Part shown: piece by piece, positions 13,511-18,202 of the stretch
Position numbering within the stretch: position 1 is the stretch's first letter
How the letters are laid out: each line of letters begins with the position of its first letter
Assembly (NCBI GenBank): GCA_002479645.1
Contig: DLOO01000052.1
Location: 1-18,202 of the forward strand
Direction: 5' to 3'
DNA length: 18,202 bases
Source of the DNA: Lachnoclostridium sp. UBA7482
Lineage (GTDB): Bacteria; Bacillota; Clostridia; Lachnospirales; Lachnospiraceae
Program-made: the position numbers and the translations under genes
The notes under the pieces: model-generated
What the model was told of the DNA's origin: nothing
The model's input: only the letters and a program-made list of their open reading frames with translations
Database searches by the model: none

Positions 13511-15438
13511 GCTTCTCTAATCTCCTTTCGCAGTTTTTTCACTCTACGAACTACCTTCGGAACAATAATCAGTACGGCAAGAATTGCAAGTGCATAACCG
13601 ATGTACTGTTCTACGACTTCCTCACGATAGTGACGGAATGCCTTGGAGTAGTTCACCTCATCTCTTGCTACCTTGAAGTAGCCCATTGCTTCTTTGTACT
13701 GGTTGTTACGAAGAAGTGCACGGCCGATACCGACATACGCAAGCTCGTTATTACCGTTGAACTTCAGAACCTCTTTCCAGGTGTCTGCGGAATCGTCATA
13801 CTTACCAACCTTGTACTCGTCAAGCGCCTTGTTAATGAGGCGTCCGTAGTTTGTCATGGAAAATTCGGTTATACCGCCGCTTCGCTGGTCAAGAACAAGG
13901 ATGGTTTCCTCATCGGGGTTATCCATTGCTGCCGGAAATACGAAGCGTCCGCTGAGCATACCAACATTACCAAATGCATAAAGCATGTTGCCCTGGAAAT
14001 CGTATACGAAGATACGTCCGCGCATACGGTCAAGACATGCATACGTGTCATTGTTAAATGCAATTACATCGATAAATCTGGATGCACCGGAAATTTCATT
14101 CGCGGTTCCCCATGTCAGGTCGCCGATCGGATAAGCATTACCGTTACGAACCAGGATATCGGAACCCATGGAATTGAGCTTACGAACCGGTGTTGCGGTT
14201 CCCGCCCAGATGTCATCATCATCCAGAGTATGGGTCGTTACATATATGAAGCCCTTGGAGTCAAGACTCAGGTTATTATACTCGGTAGGAACGAACTGTA
14301 CGGTACGGTTCTTCTGTTCCTGAGTCTGAATCTTACGCCAAATCTTCTCAACAATGTTGGCCTCAACCTTGTTTGCGCCGACATAGCTGGTGAAATCACC
14401 GCTCTTGTCAAACTCCATCAAACCGGAGTTGATACCGGTTGCCTGAACATACAGACGGAAAGCTGTATCAACAACAAGCTTGCCGGGAAGGAATTCATAC
14501 TTTTCACTCAAAGTATCATCCTTCGGATTCGCAATAACGCCGATCACATTCATGTTGTAATCGCAGTGAAGAACCCGATTGTTCTTATAGTCTGCGATAT
14601 AGAAATCATAGTCAAGGTTCAGATCCTGACCGATGACATTTTCTTTGTACTCAATCGGTGCGCTGTCCTCGGAGCCTTCTCCATTACCATCGGAGCCTTC
14701 GCCGTCAGCGCCTTCACCTTCACCGTCGGAGCCTTCGCCGTCGCCATCGGAGCCTTCTCCGTCACCGTCGGAACCTTCACCGTCGGAGCCTTCGTCCGTA
14801 TCTTCCTCAGAGCTGCTGCCTACAGACTCGTCTGCCCCCCCCTCAGGAACTTCGTCTCCGTTCTCCTCGGGTGCCTCGTCTCCATTTTCCTCGGGAGTCT
14901 CGTCTCCGTTCTCCCCGGGAGTCCCTTCTTCGTTCCCCTCACCGGGCTCTTCCTCCTTTTCAGGAAGCTGAACCTCATAAGGATCGCCTATATAATCCGT
15001 ACCGAATGCTTCCTCACGCTGTTCCGCGGTCATCGGCATTACGAAAATATCCATCGGGTTATTGAGTGTCAGTGTGATATTTCCCTTAACCTGAAGCGCA
15101 TCCACCATGTTTTTGGAAACATTCACGCTGTAGATAATACGTACAAATTCGTAAGCGCCGTCCTTGCGAATAAATTCCACAATACGGTTATTGCCGGTAT
15201 CGCATACAAATACGCTGTCGCCCACGCAGAAAAGTCCCTGCGGGTCCTTGAAGTTTCCGACCTCTTCCCAGTCCGCACCGAACAGGGTGTTCGTTACGGA
15301 ATAAGCATCGGGAGACTCAACTTCTTCTTTCCAGAAGTTGTAGGAATATGTATACCAGTCACTTGCGGCTGCCATCTGAAGTGTAGAAACCAGCAGGCAC
15401 GCAAGAAGTAAGAATACAACGATTCGTTTTGCTCTCAT
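13507..15438 (-). CDS. Secreted NHL beta-propeller/TPR protein with a C-terminal membrane anchor
   Basis: A 643-residue protein with a signal peptide (about 1-25, ending QMAAA). The first NHL blade is at 64-90 (FKDPQGLFCVGDSVFVCD, then TGNNRIVEF). After it comes an insert of about 100 residues (roughly 160-260) made of acidic repeats. Further blades follow (DFYIADYKNNRVLHCD, FRLYVQATG, GFIYVTTH, TILVLDQRSGGITEF). About 525-600 are TPR-like helices (GKYDDSADTWKEVLKFN, NNQYKEAMGYFKVARDE). A membrane segment at 609-630 and a basic tail (RRVKKLRKEIREA) anchor it, so propeller and TPRs face outward. Such modules bind ligands or proteins; no catalytic motif is seen. ATG follows AGGAGGG. It lies 12 bases after the MalG-type gene of transporter 1 and overlaps the YIP1 gene. 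A scaffold or glycan-sensing role is inferred. Confidence 0.88.
   Translation of the reverse strand: MRAKRIVVFLLLACLLVSTLQMAAASDWYTYSYNFWKEEVESPDAYSVTNTLFGADWEEVGNFKDPQGLFCVGDSVFVCDTGNNRIVEFIRKDGAYEFVRIIYSVNVSKNMVDALQVKGNITLTLNNPMDIFVMPMTAEQREEAFGTDYIGDPYEVQLPEKEEEPGEGNEEGTPGENGDETPEENGDEAPEENGDEVPEGGADESVGSSSEEDTDEGSDGEGSDGDGEGSDGDGEGSDGEGEGADGEGSDGNGEGSEDSAPIEYKENVIGQDLNLDYDFYIADYKNNRVLHCDYNMNVIGVIANPKDDTLSEKYEFLPGKLVVDTAFRLYVQATGINSGLMEFDKSGDFTSYVGANKVEANIVEKIWRKIQTQEQKNRTVQFVPTEYNNLSLDSKGFIYVTTHTLDDDDIWAGTATPVRKLNSMGSDILVRNGNAYPIGDLTWGTANEISGASRFIDVIAFNNDTYACLDRMRGRIFVYDFQGNMLYAFGNVGMLSGRFVFPAAMDNPDEETILVLDQRSGGITEFSMTNYGRLINKALDEYKVGKYDDSADTWKEVLKFNGNNELAYVGIGRALLRNNQYKEAMGYFKVARDEVNYSKAFRHYREEVVEQYIGYALAILAVLIIVPKVVRRVKKLRKEIREA
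14667..14800 (-). repeat. About six 21-bp tandem repeats (acidic Gly-Ser-Asp block)
   Basis: Imperfect 21-base units encode seven-residue repeats of the type EGSDGDG, with one shortened unit. They make up residues about 213-258 of the NHL/TPR protein. Near-identity at the DNA level makes the array prone to length change by slippage. The Asp/Gly pattern could bind calcium, but it lacks the RTX nonapeptide. Confidence 0.85.
14853..14924 (-). repeat. Three 24-bp tandem repeats (PEENGDE block)
   Basis: 14853-14876, 14877-14900 and 14901-14924 are similar 24-base units encoding eight-residue repeats such as TPEENGDE and APEENGDE. A degenerate fourth unit may follow toward 14948. This is a second, different array in the same protein insert, directly next to the 21-bp array. 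Confidence 0.85.
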
Positions 15439-15450
15439 GTTTCTGCCCTC

Positions 15451-16317
15451 CTACTCTTTAATACCGGAACTTGCCATGGTTTCTACGATGTTGCTCTGTG
15501 CAAGCAGGAAGCTTACGAGCGGAACAATCATAATAAATACCGTAGCCGCCGCACTGACGCCGGTTCGTGCAACACCGCCTGCTGCAAGAGTCTTCAATGC
15601 GAACGGCAGTGTCTTCTTCTCTTCCGAGTAAATGTAGGTCGTCGCTACGTTGTTCCACAAGTTCTGGATAGAGAAAATCATAAGTGTCAGAGTAGCCGGT
15701 TTTACAAGCGGCATTACAATACGGAAGAAGATGGTGCCTTCTTTTGCACCGTCAATCTTCGCTGCCTCAATCAAAACGTCCGGAATACTGGATTCCATGA
15801 ACTGCTTCATAAGGAACAAGCCCATCGGCATTGCAAACGCCGGAACGATAATTGCAAGATAGGTATCTACCCAGTGCAGCTTCGCCATAATCAGATAGTT
15901 CGGAATCGCAAGAACGTATCCGGAGAACATCAGGGCTACCGTTACCATGGTGAAGAATGCTCTTCCGCCCGGGAACTTATACTTGGAAAGTACATAAGCT
16001 GCCATGGATGCAATAAAAATGTGTCCCACAGTACCTACAAAGGTAATGAACAGGGAGTTAAAGGAATAACGCGTAAAGGTTACGACGCCGGACTTGTTCA
16101 TGAGAAGGAACAAATCGTTGAAGTTTGCTATGGTCGGGTTCTTTACGAACAAATGCGGCGGGAATACGAACAACTCATTCAAAGGCTTAAATGCGTTGTT
16201 GATTGCAAATACGAGCGGGAATGCGAAGAAGCATCCGAACAGTACGAGGAAAATTCCTACGCCAATGTCACCGCCGACGGAACGATTCGGTTGTCTACCA
16301 GCTTTAATTTTTTTCAT
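15451..16317 (-). CDS. Carbohydrate ABC transporter permease, MalG type (transporter 1)
   Basis: A 288-residue membrane permease of usual MalG size. The first membrane segment is near 18-38 (IFLVLFGCFFAFPLVFAINN) and an extracellular region includes FPPHLFVKNPTIANF, the typical xPxxxxxNPTxxNF stretch. The EAA loop reads IEAAKIDGAKEGTIFF with the key Glu at 184. The C terminus is SSGIKE, as expected. ATG at 16317 follows GGGGGAG by about five bases. Fifteen bases separate it from the MalF-type gene and twelve from the NHL/TPR gene, so it is part of one transcript. It pairs with the MalF-type protein and solute-binding protein 1 to form the first importer. Confidence 0.94.
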   Translation of the reverse strand: MKKIKAGRQPNRSVGGDIGVGIFLVLFGCFFAFPLVFAINNAFKPLNELFVFPPHLFVKNPTIANFNDLFLLMNKSGVVTFTRYSFNSLFITFVGTVGHIFIASMAAYVLSKYKFPGGRAFFTMVTVALMFSGYVLAIPNYLIMAKLHWVDTYLAIIVPAFAMPMGLFLMKQFMESSIPDVLIEAAKIDGAKEGTIFFRIVMPLVKPATLTLMIFSIQNLWNNVATTYIYSEEKKTLPFALKTLAAGGVARTGVSAAATVFIMIVPLVSFLLAQSNIVETMASSGIKE

Positions 16318-16332
16318 GATATCTCCCCCTCA

Positions 16333-17265
16333 TCAAGTTCCGATTCTGCTGAGCGCCTTCTGAATGAACTTGTTGCACAAGAACATAGTCAGGAAAAGCA
16401 CCGTTGCAATTGCCGAAGCATAACCCATTTCAAAACGGTAGGAGCCGTAGTCAATCAGGTGGGTTACTACGGTACGGGCTGCATAGTCCGTACTCGGGAA
16501 GCCGCACAGGGACATGGTAACGTCAGCCGTGTTGAAAGTCTGGGTAATTGCCATAACCGCACCGAACATCAACATGGATTTCATGTTCGGAAGAGTGATA
16601 TACCAAAGCTCCTGCCAACGGTTTTTGATACCGTCTACATAGCCGGCCTCGTACTGGTCGGTAGGAATCGTATTCAGACCTGCTACAAAGGAAAGGAAGC
16701 CGGTACCGAGGGACATCCACAAGGTAACCAACAAAACAATTCCCATCATATACTCCGGATTAGTCAGCCAAAGTATCGGGGTATCAATCAGTCCCAGCTC
16801 CGTTAGCCACGCATTTGCATAACCGAGGGAGTCGCCGGAGAAGATCAGCGCCCACATTACATATACCTGACCGGAAATGGTCGGTGCATAGAAGACAAGC
16901 ACTGCGAAAGCACGGATGCCTCTCGGAAGCTCATGAATGAGCCAAGCGAAGAGGAACGCCATGATATACCCAATCGGTCCGGTAATCGCTGCAATCAGGA
17001 ACGTGTTCTTAATTGCGGTAAGGAATACGTCGTCCGCAAGAATCAGGTTGATGTAGTTTGTAAGCCCATGGAACTTCGGGGGCTGCAATACGTTGTAATA
17101 TGTAAAACTCAAATAAATGGAAACAATTACCGGGATTACATAAAACGTAAAGAAAATGATTGCATAGGGAGCCAGGAAACCATAACAGGTTTTGCTCTGT
17201 TTGATATCCTTGAGAAGAAAATGTCTCTGGCGCTTCTTTGCCGCTTTCCAGTTTGCATAACTCAT
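16333..17265 (-). CDS. Sugar ABC transporter permease, MalF type (transporter 1)
   Basis: A 310-residue membrane permease. The cytoplasmic N terminus is basic (KAAKKRQRHFLLKDIK), then a membrane segment follows from about 30 (YGFLAPYAIIFFTFYVIPV). The EAA loop reads YEAGYVDGIKNRWQELW with Glu206. A FHGLTNYINLI segment in the first outer loop is the normal FxGLxNYxxL motif. ATG at 17265 follows GGGGGGAG by about eight bases. Sixteen bases separate it from the stop of the solute-binding protein 1 gene. It differs in sequence from the transporter 2 MalF protein well beyond a recent duplication, so the two importers probably have different substrates or were combined from different sources. Confidence 0.94.
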   Translation of the reverse strand: MSYANWKAAKKRQRHFLLKDIKQSKTCYGFLAPYAIIFFTFYVIPVIVSIYLSFTYYNVLQPPKFHGLTNYINLILADDVFLTAIKNTFLIAAITGPIGYIMAFLFAWLIHELPRGIRAFAVLVFYAPTISGQVYVMWALIFSGDSLGYANAWLTELGLIDTPILWLTNPEYMMGIVLLVTLWMSLGTGFLSFVAGLNTIPTDQYEAGYVDGIKNRWQELWYITLPNMKSMLMFGAVMAITQTFNTADVTMSLCGFPSTDYAARTVVTHLIDYGSYRFEMGYASAIATVLFLTMFLCNKFIQKALSRIGT

Positions 17266-17281
17266 AACTCTTCTCCCCCCT

Positions 17282-18202
17282 TTACTTCACTTTGGAAGTG
17301 AGTCCGAATTCGGCTCTCTTCTTTGCAATTTCATCATTTATGTCACGGTTGTAATCGAGAAGTGTTTCTCTCGGGTCTTCGTTCGCATTGATTACCTTAC
17401 GAATGGCATTTACGATATGTCTGGAGGTGTAGTAACCGCCGGGAACTTCCGGAGTACCGACTACCCACTCCCACTGTTCTTCCAGAACGGCACGCTCGGA
17501 AGTACTCCAGGACAACTGATCAAATGCTTTTACATTGGCGGTTGCATATCTTGCAGACTCACCCATAACCGCCTCAAGTTCACGGCCGTAACGAGCCTGA
17601 ACATCAGCGCTTGCCCACCACTGGAGGAAGGTCCACGCTGCATCCTTGTGCTTGGAGGTTCCGAGAAGCATGGAGCAGGTTCCCCAACAGGATACGCTTC
17701 GGTCGATATCCCACTTGCCGTCGCCGTCCTTATCAACCCTGTTGCCATTCTCGTCGAGAATGTAGTTGCCGGGAATCGGCGCCATTTTCCAGAGGCCGCG
17801 AATCTCGGGAGCAGATACCACCAGGGTGTTGTAGTTGTTGTAATCGACGAAACCGAGCGGCATCTCACCGGTACGGAAACGGTCGATAAAGTTGTAGTCC
17901 TTAGGACACTTATAATGTGTAAAGAACATGGTAAAACGCTCAAATGCTTTTACTGCCTCTTCGCTGTCAAGCAGGGTTGCAGAGCCTTCTTCGTTGTAAA
18001 GGGAAGCTCCCATCTGATAGTACTGTGCGAAGAAACCGGACATATCCGGGTTGGATACGTTGTTAATCTTACGTTCTGTCGAAGGAATACCAATGCTCAT
18101 GTTGGACTTCTGAATCGTCGGAAGAATCGCAATGAGGTCATCCCATGTCTGAGGAATCTCAATTCCAAGTTCTTCAAAGATATCGGTACGATAGAACATT
18201 AC
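17282..18202 (-). CDS. Sugar ABC transporter solute-binding protein, C-terminal part (transporter 1)
   Basis: The last 306 or so codons of a family 1-type solute-binding protein; the 5' end and signal peptide lie beyond base 18202. The visible part starts within the hinge-strand region (MFYRTDIFEELGIEIPQTWDDL), which in full-length relatives lies around the first third, so the ATG at 18199 is internal and not a start. Typical later features are GEMPLGFVDYNNYNTLV, the SWGT-like CWGTCSMLL strand and AAWTFLQWWAS. Residues coded by 17734-17708 read DKDGDGKWD, an EF-hand-like loop. It ends 16 bases before the MalF-type permease gene and heads the operon as far as visible. The carbohydrate class is expected from the family and neighbours; the ligand is unknown. 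Confidence 0.92.
   Translation of the reverse strand, partial: VMFYRTDIFEELGIEIPQTWDDLIAILPTIQKSNMSIGIPSTERKINNVSNPDMSGFFAQYYQMGASLYNEEGSATLLDSEEAVKAFERFTMFFTHYKCPKDYNFIDRFRTGEMPLGFVDYNNYNTLVVSAPEIRGLWKMAPIPGNYILDENGNRVDKDGDGKWDIDRSVSCWGTCSMLLGTSKHKDAAWTFLQWWASADVQARYGRELEAVMGESARYATANVKAFDQLSWSTSERAVLEEQWEWVVGTPEVPGGYYTSRHIVNAIRKVINANEDPRETLLDYNRDINDEIAKKRAEFGLTSKVK

Noticed and set aside
14667..14948. Possible CRISPR array
   Set aside because: The units are contiguous 21- and 24-base coding repeats with no unique spacers, and they keep the reading frame of the NHL/TPR protein.
13441..15411. A 656-codon open frame on the plus strand opposite the NHL/TPR gene
   Set aside because: The minus-strand gene has a signal peptide, NHL blades, TPRs, a membrane anchor and a ribosome site. 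The plus frame has no recognisable domain and is kept open by the codon bias of the real gene.
18199..18202. ATG at 18199 as the start of solute-binding protein 1
   Set aside because: The sequence there (VMFYRTDIFEELGIE) is an internal conserved segment of this family. A start here would lack the signal peptide and about a third of the protein, so the gene is cut by the window edge.

Overview
The window looks like chromosomal DNA from a spore-forming, Gram-positive clostridial anaerobe, most likely Lachnospiraceae. The evidence is a partial dipicolinate synthase subunit A gene, purine-rich AGGAGG-type ribosome binding sites, Thr/Pro-rich lipoprotein linkers, and a sugar-uptake operon with NHL/TPR, YIP1 and DUF5696 proteins. 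I recall this gene set from Lachnospiraceae and Paenibacillus-like Firmicutes. No taxonomic marker is present, so the family is inferred.

Left end (1-2437): the 5' part of a TTG-started dipicolinate synthase A gene runs off the left edge on the minus strand. Diverging from it on the plus strand is a full-length glutamine-dependent NAD+ synthetase, closed by a bidirectional terminator shared with the convergent signal peptidase gene.

Middle (2438-4529): signal peptidase I (minus strand) has a long acidic, repeat-bearing N-terminal tail. Upstream of it lies a visibly AT-rich two-gene cassette on the plus strand: a small two-TM protein and a GNAT acetyltransferase. The cassette is flanked by direct repeats that copy the 5' end and upstream region of the signal peptidase gene. 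The right copy has lost 97 bases, including the signal peptidase promoter. This is the clearest footprint of a recent insertion in the window.

Right part (4530-18202): one long minus-strand carbohydrate-use locus. In transcription order it encodes: solute-binding protein 1 (5' end outside the window), MalF-type and MalG-type permeases, a secreted NHL beta-propeller/TPR/TM protein with a hyper-repetitive acidic insert, a YIP1-family membrane protein, a large membrane-anchored DUF5696 protein, a second MalF/MalG permease pair, and lipoprotein solute-binding protein 2. A strong terminator follows, then a cytoplasmic GH3 beta-xylosidase/beta-glucosidase with its own terminator. Gaps are 0-17 bases or small overlaps throughout, except 67 bases before solute-binding protein 2. 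No ABC ATPase is encoded, so both importers probably use a shared MsmX/UgpC-type ATPase from elsewhere.

Proposed working model (inference): the two solute-binding proteins and permease pairs import related oligosaccharides. The surface-anchored DUF5696 and NHL/TPR proteins, with YIP1, form a capture or processing module encoded between the two transporters. The GH3 enzyme trims the imported sugars in the cytoplasm. The substrate cannot be read from the sequence; the GH3 type hints at beta-xylo- or beta-gluco-oligosaccharides.
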